From: Cellvibrio fontiphilus_A
GTDB taxonomy: Bacteria; Pseudomonadota; Gammaproteobacteria; Pseudomonadales; Cellvibrionaceae
Direction of reading: 5' to 3'
Assembly: GCF_042646205.1 (NCBI RefSeq)
Contig: NZ_JBHRTF010000016.1
Coordinates: 1 to 64,000, forward strand
DNA: 64,000 bases
This document shows positions 42,332-50,856 of the stretch, piece by piece. Positions within the stretch are counted from its first letter, which is position 1. The number at the start of each line of letters is the position of its first letter. The notes beneath the pieces were generated by a model, which was not told the DNA's origin, made no database searches, and saw only the letters and a list, made by a program, of their open reading frames with translations. Both the position numbers and the translations under genes were made by a program.

Positions 42332-42676
42332 TTAATTAAACATTGTTTGGTAATCGGCAGGCTTGAAGCCGAGCAGTTTTTGGGTGCCGGTATCCAGCAG
42401 CGGGCGTTTAATTAAGGTGGGGTTTTCCACAATAATGTTTACTGCTGTGCTTGCTGTAAAATTTTCTTTGATGCTATCGCTCAGTTCTTTCCAGGTGGTG
42501 CTGCGTTTATTCACTAGTGTTTCCAAGCCCAGCTCAGCAATCCAGCGCTGCACTTGCGCAGCATCCAAACCATCAACGCGGAAATCGTGGAAGCGATAAT
42601 CCACTCCTTGCTGATCCAGCCAGGTGCGAGCTTTTTTGACTGTGTCGCAGTTTTTAATGCCGTATAAAGTTGTCAT
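42332..42676 (-). CDS. yffB: ArsC-family reductase-like protein YffB
   Basis: A 114-residue thioredoxin-fold protein of the ArsC/Spx group. It has a single Cys in TLYGIKNCDTVKKAR, VDYRFHDFRVDGLD, and the conserved IKRPLL arginine segment. The lack of the arsenate-type active-site loop and its link to dapD match YffB, whose role is uncertain. ATG at 42676 is preferred over 42682 because GAAGAA abuts the earlier one. A palindromic repeat lies just upstream. Confidence 0.92.
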   Translation of the reverse strand: MTTLYGIKNCDTVKKARTWLDQQGVDYRFHDFRVDGLDAAQVQRWIAELGLETLVNKRSTTWKELSDSIKENFTASTAVNIIVENPTLIKRPLLDTGTQKLLGFKPADYQTMFN

Positions 42677-42695
42677 AGTCATTCTTCAATTTTTT

Positions 42696-42804
42696 TACCC
42701 CCTCCCAGCCTCCCCCTTGCCAGGGGGAGGGGCTTTACTCCCAACCTAATGCGGAGTCGGATTTGTTCCCTCCCATTGTTAAGGGGAGGGTTAGGGAGGG
42801 GTTA
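42696..42804. repeat. GC-rich palindromic interspersed repeat, copy C
   Basis: This 109-bp element starts TACCCCCTCCCAGCCTCCCCC, contains the hairpin CTCCCCCTTGCCAGGGGGAG and ends GGGAGGGGTTA. It has the same orientation as the copy at 13446. Its final TTA provides the stop codon (TAA) of nth. Confidence 0.86.
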
Positions 42805-43476
42805 GGGTTTTAAGACAATTTTTGGTTTTTTGCGATTGGGGTAACAGGTTCTGCAGATATCACACACTGTGCCGTCGCAGCCACGTGCGGAACAAAACTC
42901 GCGCCCATAATAAATAATTTGCAAGTGCAAATCGTTCCAGCTTTCTTTGGGAAACAGCCGTTTTAAATCTTTTTCGGTCTGCACCACATTTTTGCCGTTG
43001 GTTAAGCCCCAGCGCTGCGCGAGGCGATGAATGTGTGTGTCCACCGCAAATGCCGGTACACCAAAGGCTTGGCTCATGACTACGCTGGCCGTTTTATGGC
43101 CCACACCGGGTAAACGCTCCAAGGCGTCCCAATCTTGTGGTACTTCGCCCTTATGTTCATCCACCAATATTTTGGATAACACCGAAATCGCTTTGGATTT
43201 TTGCGGCGATAATCCGCAGGGGCGAATAATTTCCTGAATTTTTTCTACCGGCACCTGTGCCATCGCAAAGGGGTTATCGGCCAAAGCAAAGAGCGCCGGT
43301 GTCACGGTGTTAACTCGCTCATCCGTACACTGCGCTGACAGCAGTACAGCGATGAGCAAGGTGTAAGCGTCTTTGTGATCCAGTGGAATAGGCGGGTTGG
43401 GGTAGAGTGTTTGCAATCGCTGCAAAATAAACGCAACTCGCTCCGCCTTATTCAGGTTTTTTACCGCGTCAGTCAT
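42802..43476 (-). CDS. nth: Endonuclease III (DNA glycosylase/AP lyase)
   Basis: A 224-residue HhH-GPD base-excision enzyme for oxidised pyrimidines. The helix-hairpin-helix LPGVGHKTASVV has the catalytic Lys128, and the catalytic Asp146 lies in VDTHIHRLAQRWGL. The C-terminal cysteines are 195, 200, 205, 208 and 211, not the classical C-x6-C-x2-C-x5-C of E. coli Nth, so the iron-sulphur loop is of a variant type. The gene overlaps dapC by 4 bases. The stop codon lies in the repeat element, and the tail RKKPKIVLKP ends right at its border. Confidence 0.94.
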   Translation of the reverse strand: MTDAVKNLNKAERVAFILQRLQTLYPNPPIPLDHKDAYTLLIAVLLSAQCTDERVNTVTPALFALADNPFAMAQVPVEKIQEIIRPCGLSPQKSKAISVLSKILVDEHKGEVPQDWDALERLPGVGHKTASVVMSQAFGVPAFAVDTHIHRLAQRWGLTNGKNVVQTEKDLKRLFPKESWNDLHLQIIYYGREFCSARGCDGTVCDICRTCYPNRKKPKIVLKP

Positions 43477-44672
43477 AGCGATTGCACAAACGCCTTAATG
43501 CGCTGGGCGGCTTCTATGCATTCGGCCAGTGGTGCCACCAGTGCCATACGCACATAGTCTTCACCGGGATTGATGCCGTTTGCGGCGCGCGCGAGATAAC
43601 TGCCTGGCAACACCGTGACTTTTTGCTGGGCAAATAATTGCTGGGCAAATAATTCACCCTTAATCGGCGTTTTAGGCCAGAGATAAAAACTGGCATCCGG
43701 TTTTTGCACATCCAAACAGCCATCCAAAATGCTTAACACCGCATCAAACTTTTCGCGGTAAGCCCTGCGATTGTCGATCACGTGTTGTTCATCCTGCCAG
43801 GCGGCCATACTTGCCAGTTGGGTGGGCACTGGCATGGCGCAGCCGTGATAGGTGCGATAGAGCAAAAATTTTTCCAGAATTTTTGCATCGCCACCCACAA
43901 AACCGGAGCGCAGCCCGGGCAGGTTGGAACGCTTGGACAAGCTGTGAAATACCACACAGCGAGCAAAATCATCGCGCCCCAATTCGGCGCAGGCTTGCAG
44001 TAAACCTACCGGCGGGTTTTGTTCGTCAAAATAAAGTTCTGAGTAACATTCATCAGAGGCGATAACAAAATCGTATTGATCCGCAAGCGCTATGACTTGT
44101 TTTAGCTGCTCCGAACTCATGACTGCACCGGTGGGGTTGCCCGGTGAGCAAATAAATAATAACTGGCAGCGTTTCCAGATCTCGGCAGGTACGGCCGCAA
44201 AATCCGGAATAAAATTATTGTCGGGTGTGCAATTTAAAAAATAGGGTTCAGCACCGGATAACAGCGCCGCGCCTTCATAAATTTGGTAGAAGGGGTTAGG
44301 TGATACCACCAAGGGCTGCCCTTGGCGGCGATCAACAATGGCCTGCGCAAATGCAAATAGTGCTTCGCGTGTGCCATTTACCGGCAAAACGTGTTTTTCT
44401 GCACTGAAGCTGCCCACATTTAACTGGAAGCGAGTTGTCGCCCAGTTGGCAATGGCGGTGCGCAACTCTGGCAGCCCTTTGGTGGTAGGGTAGCTGGATA
44501 ATTTATTTAAATTGCTTACCAAAGTGTCCAGCACAAATGCCGGCGGCAAATGTTTTGGCTCCCCGATGGATAACATAATGTCGCTCAGTGCCGCTGGTGC
44601 ACTGACCGCAGCTTTGAGCGAGGCTAATTTTTCAAAGGGGTAGGGGTGAAGCAGGTCTAAATCCGGGTTCAT
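43473..44672 (-). CDS. dapC: Succinyldiaminopimelate transaminase
   Basis: A 399-residue fold-type I PLP aminotransferase that makes N-succinyl-LL-DAP. PLP Lys lies in FHSLSKRSNLPGLRSGF, with SPGNPTGAV, ASDECYSELYF and NPFYQIYEGAAL in place. The cluster with dapD and glnD identifies it as DapC rather than a general aspartate aminotransferase. A 15-bp exact tandem duplication (43623-43652) duplicates LFAQQ in ELFAQQLFAQQK. ATG at 44672 is preferred to the one two codons before. Confidence 0.95.
   Translation of the reverse strand: MNPDLDLLHPYPFEKLASLKAAVSAPAALSDIMLSIGEPKHLPPAFVLDTLVSNLNKLSSYPTTKGLPELRTAIANWATTRFQLNVGSFSAEKHVLPVNGTREALFAFAQAIVDRRQGQPLVVSPNPFYQIYEGAALLSGAEPYFLNCTPDNNFIPDFAAVPAEIWKRCQLLFICSPGNPTGAVMSSEQLKQVIALADQYDFVIASDECYSELYFDEQNPPVGLLQACAELGRDDFARCVVFHSLSKRSNLPGLRSGFVGGDAKILEKFLLYRTYHGCAMPVPTQLASMAAWQDEQHVIDNRRAYREKFDAVLSILDGCLDVQKPDASFYLWPKTPIKGELFAQQLFAQQKVTVLPGSYLARAANGINPGEDYVRMALVAPLAECIEAAQRIKAFVQSL
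43623..43652. repeat. 15-bp tandem duplication inside dapC
   Basis: TTGCTGGGCAAATAA occurs twice in a row without mismatch. The frame is preserved and five residues are duplicated, in a region before the VTVLPGSYLA strand. Confidence 0.95.
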
Positions 44673-44689
44673 AATCAATTCAACAATAA

Positions 44690-47485
44690 TTAGTGTTTAT
44701 CAACGCGCTTATCGAGTTGCTCGCGAATTTCCTGCTGTAATTTTTCACACAGCGCCGGATCACTCAGTGGTTTACCGTCGTTGTCGGCGATGAAAAAAAT
44801 ATCTTCCACGCGTTCGCCAAGGGTAGCGATTTTAGCGTTGAGTAGTTGGATGTCGTAATCCATAAAAATACGCCCAATGCAGGCAAGTAAGCCTGGGCGA
44901 TCCGGACTGATAACCTCCAGTACACTGCAGTTGCGAATGGTGTCGGTGCTCATGGAGGTGCGGGTAGGTGAAGCAAAGTATTTCAGCCGGCGCGGTGTAC
45001 GGCGCCCGATAACGTCCCGATAGTTATCCACCAGACTTAACTCTTCCAGCAAAGCTTGCTGGATTTTTTTGAGCAACGTTTGGTTGTTGCCCAAAGGCTC
45101 GCCGTTTTCATTCAACACAAAAAAGGTGTCTATGGTGTAGCCGGATTTGGATGAATAAATTTTCGCGTCCTGAATACTGAGGTTCAATAAGCTCAGTGCG
45201 GTTGCCGCAGCTACAAAAACATTTTTTTGATTTTTGCTGTACACAAAAATCTGGGTGGCACCGGCAAGTTCTTTGCTGGTGGTTTTTTTGATCAATATCA
45301 GTGGCTTGTCGTCGGTGCGTGCGGCAATGGCCTCGGTATGCCAGGCGATATCGACAAAATTTTCACGCAGAAAATAGTCCTCATCCATATCACCCCAGAG
45401 CGCAATTACTTGCTCTTTGCTCAAACCTTTACGCGCTAGTTTGCGAATTGCAGCCTGTTGGGTTTCCTCGATCAAATCGTGTTTATCGACTGTGTTTTCC
45501 AAGCCGCGACGCAGGGCGCGGCGGGTGTCCAAATACAGATTGCGCATTAAACTTGCACGCCAGGTATTCCACAATTCTTTATTTGTGCCGTTGATGTCGG
45601 CTACGGTGAGGCAATAAAGATAATCAAGATGCAGTTGGTCGCCCACGGTCAGTGCAAATTTGTGAATGACTTCGGGATCTGAAATATCCTGTTTTTGCGA
45701 CACTTGTGACATGAGTAGGTGTTTTTCTACCAGCCAGCAAATAAGGCGAGTCTCGCGCGGAGAAATTCCGTGGCGCACACAAAACTCTTCGGCATCTACC
45801 GCACCTAAGGTGGAGTGATCACCACCGCGGCCCTTGCCTATATCGTGGTACAAACCAGCGATGTAGAGCAGCTCCAATTTGGGTAAGCGGTTCATAATAG
45901 TTGCCGCGACAGGAAATTCCTCTTTCGCTGAAGGCAGTAGAAAATTACACATGTTCTGCACCACTTTCAGAGTGTGTGCATCAACCGTGTAGATGTGAAA
46001 TAAATCGTGCTGCATTTGGCCGGTTACTTGCCCAAACTCAGGCAAATATAAACCGAGAATGCCGTAGCGCGACATGCGTTTTAATTGTTCTACCAAACCC
46101 TCCGGGTGTTGTAGCAACTTAATAAATAATTGGGTGTTTTTGGGATTGCTGCGAAAACTGTCGTCTATTAAATGGCGGCTTTCGCGAATCCAGCGGATAG
46201 TCGATGCGCGGACACCTTGAATTTGCGGGTTTTGTGCCATGAGCACAAATATTTCCAGCAGCGCAGACGGGTTTTCTTCAAAGACGTAAGTGTGGGTTGC
46301 TTCAATATAATTATCGCGCAACTGAAAACGTTCATTCAGCGAAACAACACTCTTGGTTTTCCCTTTTTGCAGAATGGCTTCCGACAAAAACTGCAGCACC
46401 ACATCATTTAACTCTCGCAGTGCCAGTACAGTGCGATAGTACTTATGCATGAATTGTTCAACCGCTAATCCTTCATGGCTATCGCTGTAACCAAAAAGTT
46501 TGGCAATTTCGCGCTGATAATCAAACAGCAACCGCTCTTCCGGGCGCTTGGCAATCATGTGCAGTGCATAGCGCACGCGCCACAAATATTCTTCGCCGGA
46601 ATTTAATAGCGAGAACTCCTCGTCAGTGAAAAACCCTTTACCTTCGAGTTGTTTAATTGTGCGCACACCAAAATAGCGTTTGGTTACCCAGTTGATCGTT
46701 TGAATATCACGCAGCCCGCCGGGAGCATTTTTAATGTTGGGTTCCAGGTTGTATTCGGTGTCGTTATATTTTTTGTGTCGATCCAATTGTTCCTGATATT
46801 TAGCGCTAAAAAACTCTTCTATCGACCAAATTTTATCTGGTGCAGCTTCCTGCATGAGTTCGTGGCGCAGTGATGTGTCGCCCACCAGTGTGCGCGATTC
46901 CATGATGTTGGTGGCCACAGTAATATCGGTGCGCGCTATTTCAATGGTTTGTTTTACTGTGCGCACGCTGCTGCCAATTTCCAAACCTATATCCCATAAC
47001 AAGGTCAGGAATTTTTCGATATTTTCTTTGCAGGATTCAAATACATCCGGGTGATGCAAAATCAATAAATCTATGTCTGAACCCGGGTGCAGTTCACCGC
47101 GACCGAAGCCTCCCACGGCCTCCAGGCTGATGCGGGCTGGCCAGCGAAACTGATGCCAGGCATAGTGCAATATACAGTCGATAAAAAGTGCGCGTTCGTA
47201 TACCAAGCTGCGAATATCTTCGCCTTCGATAAAACGACGGTTAGCTTGAGTGCTGGCCGCATTTATCGCGTCTTTGAATACCCCGATGATTGGCTTTTCT
47301 GCCAGCGCACGGCGAAAACGGCTCTGGTCGAAAAAGAACAGGGGGCGTTCGAAATAAGGTACTTCATCCATCGTTAAAGGTTTGTGGATGTTTGCAATCT
47401 CTGCACCTGTTTCAGTGGAACTGGCTGCAGGTGTTGATGCGGTAGGCTTATTAAAAACGCGCGCGATAAAGTCGGAGATACTCAT
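44690..47485 (-). CDS. glnD: Bifunctional uridylyltransferase/uridylyl-removing enzyme
   Basis: A 931-residue nitrogen sensor that uridylylates PII when glutamine is low and reverses it when high. In order it has a nucleotidyltransferase domain with GGFGRGELHPGSDIDLLI, the GlnD-specific helical domain, an HD hydrolase domain (GLYHDIGKGRGGDHS), and two C-terminal ACT domains (FVYSKNQKNVFVAAATALSLL and LEVISPDRPGLLACIGRIF) for glutamine sensing. Length fits the family. It lies between map and dapC on one strand, the usual gammaproteobacterial order. Confidence 0.97.
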   Translation of the reverse strand: MSISDFIARVFNKPTASTPAASSTETGAEIANIHKPLTMDEVPYFERPLFFFDQSRFRRALAEKPIIGVFKDAINAASTQANRRFIEGEDIRSLVYERALFIDCILHYAWHQFRWPARISLEAVGGFGRGELHPGSDIDLLILHHPDVFESCKENIEKFLTLLWDIGLEIGSSVRTVKQTIEIARTDITVATNIMESRTLVGDTSLRHELMQEAAPDKIWSIEEFFSAKYQEQLDRHKKYNDTEYNLEPNIKNAPGGLRDIQTINWVTKRYFGVRTIKQLEGKGFFTDEEFSLLNSGEEYLWRVRYALHMIAKRPEERLLFDYQREIAKLFGYSDSHEGLAVEQFMHKYYRTVLALRELNDVVLQFLSEAILQKGKTKSVVSLNERFQLRDNYIEATHTYVFEENPSALLEIFVLMAQNPQIQGVRASTIRWIRESRHLIDDSFRSNPKNTQLFIKLLQHPEGLVEQLKRMSRYGILGLYLPEFGQVTGQMQHDLFHIYTVDAHTLKVVQNMCNFLLPSAKEEFPVAATIMNRLPKLELLYIAGLYHDIGKGRGGDHSTLGAVDAEEFCVRHGISPRETRLICWLVEKHLLMSQVSQKQDISDPEVIHKFALTVGDQLHLDYLYCLTVADINGTNKELWNTWRASLMRNLYLDTRRALRRGLENTVDKHDLIEETQQAAIRKLARKGLSKEQVIALWGDMDEDYFLRENFVDIAWHTEAIAARTDDKPLILIKKTTSKELAGATQIFVYSKNQKNVFVAAATALSLLNLSIQDAKIYSSKSGYTIDTFFVLNENGEPLGNNQTLLKKIQQALLEELSLVDNYRDVIGRRTPRRLKYFASPTRTSMSTDTIRNCSVLEVISPDRPGLLACIGRIFMDYDIQLLNAKIATLGERVEDIFFIADNDGKPLSDPALCEKLQQEIREQLDKRVDKH

Positions 47486-47488
47486 AAA

Positions 47489-48259
47489 TTAAAACACTTC
47501 GCCGGTGCGAGCAGTTAACACTTCCACGCCATCGGCAGTAACAACCATGGTGTGTTCCCATTGAGCAGAGAGTCGCCCGTCTTTGGTTTCCACTGTCCAG
47601 CCATCGCTTTTTAATTTGGTTTGGGGTTTGCCGGCATTAATCATGGGTTCAATGGTGAAACACATACCTTCTTTTAATTCCATGCCGGTATTAGGGCGGC
47701 CGTAGTGCAGAATTTGCGGATCTTCGTGGAATACTTTGCCAATCCCATGCCCACAATATTCGCGTACCACCGAGTAATAATTAGCTTCTGCATGTTGCTG
47801 GATGACATGGCCTATGTCGCCCAAGCGACAACCGGGTTTCACCAGCTTGATGGCTTTGTACATGCATTCCTGGGTGACCTGTACCAAGCGCTCTGCATGC
47901 GGGGCGGGGGTTCCCACAAAGTACATGGCACTGGTATCGCCATGGTAGCCCTCATAGATCACAGTGACGTCTATGTTGACTATATCACCGGCCTTTAACA
48001 CTTTTTTCTCGGAGGGAATGCCGTGACAAATCACCTGATTAACGGAAGTACAAATGGATTTGGGGAAGCCGCGGTAGCCAAGGCAGGCGGGAATCGCTTT
48101 TTGCACATTCACTATATGGTCATGGCAAATTTTATCGAGTTCGGCAGTAGTGACACCGGGCTGCACATATTGGCCAATCATCTCCAATACTTCAGCTGCC
48201 ATACGGCCGGCAATGCGCATTTTGGCGATTTCATCGGGGGTTTTGATAGTAACGGACAT
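47489..48259 (-). CDS. map: Methionine aminopeptidase type I
   Basis: A 256-residue enzyme that removes N-terminal Met from nascent proteins. The pita-bread fold with metal ligands is visible: Asp in VNIDVTVIYEGYHGDTS, His in CGHGIGKVFHEDP, Glu in FTIEPMINAG and Glu in AQWEHTMVV. A frame open upstream adds 19 residues, but ATG at 48259 gives the standard N-terminus SVTIKTPDEIAKMR. In many relatives it is divergent from rpsB; here uxuA lies between. Confidence 0.96.
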   Translation of the reverse strand: MSVTIKTPDEIAKMRIAGRMAAEVLEMIGQYVQPGVTTAELDKICHDHIVNVQKAIPACLGYRGFPKSICTSVNQVICHGIPSEKKVLKAGDIVNIDVTVIYEGYHGDTSAMYFVGTPAPHAERLVQVTQECMYKAIKLVKPGCRLGDIGHVIQQHAEANYYSVVREYCGHGIGKVFHEDPQILHYGRPNTGMELKEGMCFTIEPMINAGKPQTKLKSDGWTVETKDGRLSAQWEHTMVVTADGVEVLTARTGEVF

Positions 48260-48466
48260 GAATTCAGGCAATCTCGCGAGGTGGATAAAAAGATGCCATA
48301 TTCTAAACGATTCCATGCCGGTTTGACCAAAATCAATCCTTTATGGGGGCAATAGTCGAAGTCTGATTTTTATATCAACGGGGGTAAGGTGGTTGCAGAT
48401 GCTTATTTGCACGGAGTGAAAGGGGGCGGATAGATTCGCTCTATCCGCTTCAGCTAGGTGATGGCT

Positions 48467-49663
48467 CTAGTGCTGTGCAGAGCGTGCACGCAGGCTGGTA
48501 AGGGCATGGATTACCCCGCGCAATTCGGCAAGGCCCTTCATTCTGCCTGCGTAGGAATAGCCGGGGTTGATGCCGGGTTTGCCAATCTCATCGCCCATTA
48601 AATGGCCATGATCAGGGCGCATAGCAATAGGGGGCAGTTTGCTCCCGTTGTGTTTGCGGCGATTTTCTTCCTCCAGCAGGGCATCTATAAGGCCGACCAT
48701 ATCGTTGTCGCCATCCAGGTGGTCGGATTCAAAAAAGGAGCCGTCAGCCTCGCGTTTGATGTTGCGCAGATGCACAAAATAGATGCGCTCACCAAATTCG
48801 CGCGCCATGGCAACCAAATCATTATCGCAACGAGCGCCGTAGGATCCGGCGCAGAGGGTCAAACCGTTGGAGGGGCTAGGCACGGCATTCAGCAGTGCGC
48901 GTGCGTCATCCGCGGTGGAAACAACACGCGGCAAGCCAAAAAGGGAAAAGGGCGGGTCATCGGGGTGGATGCACATACGCACCCCGGCTTCTTCGGCGAC
49001 TGGGATAATTTCGCGCAAGAAAGTAAATAGGTTGGCGCGCATGCCTTCATCGCCCATTTGAATGAACTGCGCTATGGCGGCGCGAATGCCTTCGCGATCA
49101 TAGGAACCTTCACCACCGGGTAATCCGGCAATGATATTTTTTTCAAGCAGGATCTTCTCTTCGGTGCTCATGGCGTCCAAGCGCGCCTTGGCCTTGATGA
49201 GTACATCGGGCTGGTAATCTTGCTCTGCCCCCGGGCGTTTCAATATATAAACGTCATAAGCGGCAAAGTCGCTCATTTCAAAGCGTAGGGCGCGGGCGTT
49301 ATTGGGCAGGGTGTAATTCAGGTTGGTGCGTGTCCAGTCCACCACGGGCATAAAGTTGTAACAAACATCGTAAACGCCGGCAGCGCCCACGTTGCGGATT
49401 GATTCTTTATAGTTATCTATATAAAGCTGGAAGTTGCCAGTGCGGGTTTTGATGTCGTTGTGGAGTGGAATACTCTCGATAACCGACCATTCAAGTCCCT
49501 GAGCTTCAATCATTTTTTTTCGCGCTAGTACCTCCTCCAGGGGCCAGGCTGCGCCCGTTGGAATGTGATGCAACGATGTGACAATGCCAGTTGCGCCAGC
49601 TTGTGCGATGCTTTCCAGGCTGACGGTATCTTTAGGGCCAAACCAGCGCCAGGTTTCTTTCAT
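48467..49663 (-). CDS. uxuA: Mannonate dehydratase
   Basis: A 398-residue TIM-barrel enzyme that dehydrates D-mannonate to 2-keto-3-deoxygluconate in glucuronate use. It opens KETWRWFGPKDTVSLESIAQAGATGIVTSLHHIP and has CIHPDDPPFSLFGLPRVVST, SYGARCDNDL, VHLRNIKREADGSFFESDHLDG and MRPDHGHLMGDE, all UxuA metal/substrate segments. No uxuB or kdgK is adjacent. A UxuR/ExuR-like palindrome lies about 40 bases upstream. It is inserted between map and rpsB. Confidence 0.96.
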   Translation of the reverse strand: MKETWRWFGPKDTVSLESIAQAGATGIVTSLHHIPTGAAWPLEEVLARKKMIEAQGLEWSVIESIPLHNDIKTRTGNFQLYIDNYKESIRNVGAAGVYDVCYNFMPVVDWTRTNLNYTLPNNARALRFEMSDFAAYDVYILKRPGAEQDYQPDVLIKAKARLDAMSTEEKILLEKNIIAGLPGGEGSYDREGIRAAIAQFIQMGDEGMRANLFTFLREIIPVAEEAGVRMCIHPDDPPFSLFGLPRVVSTADDARALLNAVPSPSNGLTLCAGSYGARCDNDLVAMAREFGERIYFVHLRNIKREADGSFFESDHLDGDNDMVGLIDALLEEENRRKHNGSKLPPIAMRPDHGHLMGDEIGKPGINPGYSYAGRMKGLAELRGVIHALTSLRARSAQH

Positions 49664-49701
49664 GATGATCTCGCTGTAAAAAACGGATGAGTAATTGGGT
49701 T

Positions 49702-49715
49702 ACTAGTATACAAGT
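49702..49715. promoter_or_regulatory. UxuR/ExuR-like operator
   Basis: ACTAGTATACAAGT is an inverted repeat around a GTATAC core with one mismatched pair, resembling the GntR-family UxuR/ExuR sites (TTGGTATACCAA type). It lies about 40 bases upstream of uxuA. Confidence 0.5.
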
Positions 49716-49786
49716 GGATATTGTTTTGGCTAGGGGGTTGGGTCATGAAAGCGCCGGGCTGAAAGGCGGTAAAGTGTAATTATTGG

Positions 49787-49815
49787 TTTATTCTGGCAGT
49801 TCTTTGTGCTATAAA
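49787..49815 (+). promoter_or_regulatory. rpsB promoter with GC-rich discriminator
   Basis: TATAAA at 49810-49815 with TTTATT 17 bases upstream is followed by GCGCGCC, the GC-rich discriminator typical of stringently controlled ribosomal promoters. Confidence 0.55.
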
Positions 49816-49821
49816 GCGCGC

Positions 49822-49998
49822 CTCTTTTTGCTGGGTGTAACACCCACGGAAAGAAAACACTGTTTTAAAGCACTTAATTTTCAAACGTCACATATATACC
49901 GACACGCAAAGCCTGGGTGCCCAATGCTCGCTCTTATTTGCGATCATGATGGTTGGTTAGCGGGGTATGTAGAGGCCTAACCCAGTAGGAATACTAAA
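49822..49998 (+). promoter_or_regulatory. rpsB 5' leader
   Basis: The untranslated leader of about 175 bases contains a hairpin TGGGTG-TAA-CACCCA (49832-49846) and a second GGGTGCCCA (near 49915-49923). Gammaproteobacterial rpsB leaders bind S2 for autoregulation; whether this leader matches that motif needs a covariance-model test. Confidence 0.4.
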
Positions 49999-50736
49999 AT
50001 GCCACAAGTAAGCATGCGTGATATGTTGTCCGCAGGTGTCCACTTCGGTCACCAAACCCGTTACTGGAACCCAAAGATGGGTAAGTACATCTTCGGTGCG
50101 CGTAACAAAATCCATATTATAAACCTTGAGCACACTGTGCCTGCGTTCAACGAAGCTTTGGCTTTGGTTCAACAAATGGCCTCTCAAAAGAAAAAGATTC
50201 TGTTTGTTGGTACCAAGCGCGCCGCGCAAAAGACCATCAAAGAAGAAGCAATCCGTGCTGGCCAGCCATTTGTTAGTCATCGCTGGTTGGGTGGCATGCT
50301 CACCAACTACAAAACCATTCGTGCATCTATCCGTCGCTTGCAAGAGCTGACCACCCAGAGTGAAGACGGTACTTTTGCCAAGTTGACCAAGAAAGAAGCG
50401 CTGATGCGCAGCCGCGACATGGAAAAGCTTGAGCGTTCAATCGGTGGTATCAAGAATATCGCTGGTTTGCCTGATGCAATGTTTGTAATTGATGTTGATC
50501 ACGAGCGCATTGCAATTCAGGAAGCTAATAAGTTGGGTATTCCTGTAATTGGTATCGTTGATACCAATAGCAATCCTGAAGGTGTTGACTACGTAATTCC
50601 TGGTAACGACGACGCTATCCGTGCGATCAAGTTGTACGTAACTGCTATCGCTGATGCTTGTTTGGAAGGTTCCAAGTCATCTTCTTCTGTGCCAAACAAA
50701 GATGAATATGTAGCTGCTGAAGGCGCTGCAGAGTAA
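49999..50736 (+). CDS. rpsB: 30S ribosomal protein S2
   Basis: A 245-residue S2 protein. MPQVSMRDMLSAGVHFGHQTRYWNPKM, FVGTKRAAQ, WLGGMLTNYKTIR and GIVDTNSNPEGVDYVIPGNDDAIRAI are family hallmarks. It opens the rpsB-tsf operon, and an attenuator-like terminator lies before tsf, which allows different S2 and EF-Ts yields. Confidence 0.99.
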   Translation: MPQVSMRDMLSAGVHFGHQTRYWNPKMGKYIFGARNKIHIINLEHTVPAFNEALALVQQMASQKKKILFVGTKRAAQKTIKEEAIRAGQPFVSHRWLGGMLTNYKTIRASIRRLQELTTQSEDGTFAKLTKKEALMRSRDMEKLERSIGGIKNIAGLPDAMFVIDVDHERIAIQEANKLGIPVIGIVDTNSNPEGVDYVIPGNDDAIRAIKLYVTAIADACLEGSKSSSSVPNKDEYVAAEGAAE

Positions 50737-50798
50737 TCGCGTAATCAAACGACCATAAAGCTTTGTTAGCTTGCTTGCGAGCGCAGAGTTGTCGAAAG

Positions 50799-50820
50799 AG
50801 GGGGCTAGGCCCCCTTTTTT
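50799..50820 (+). terminator. Terminator/attenuator between rpsB and tsf
   Basis: AGGGGGC-TAG-GCCCCCT followed by TTTTT. tsf has no obvious separate promoter, so partial readthrough is expected. Confidence 0.88.
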
Positions 50821-50856
50821 CAAATTTGAATTTGAACATTTATAGAGGATACAACC

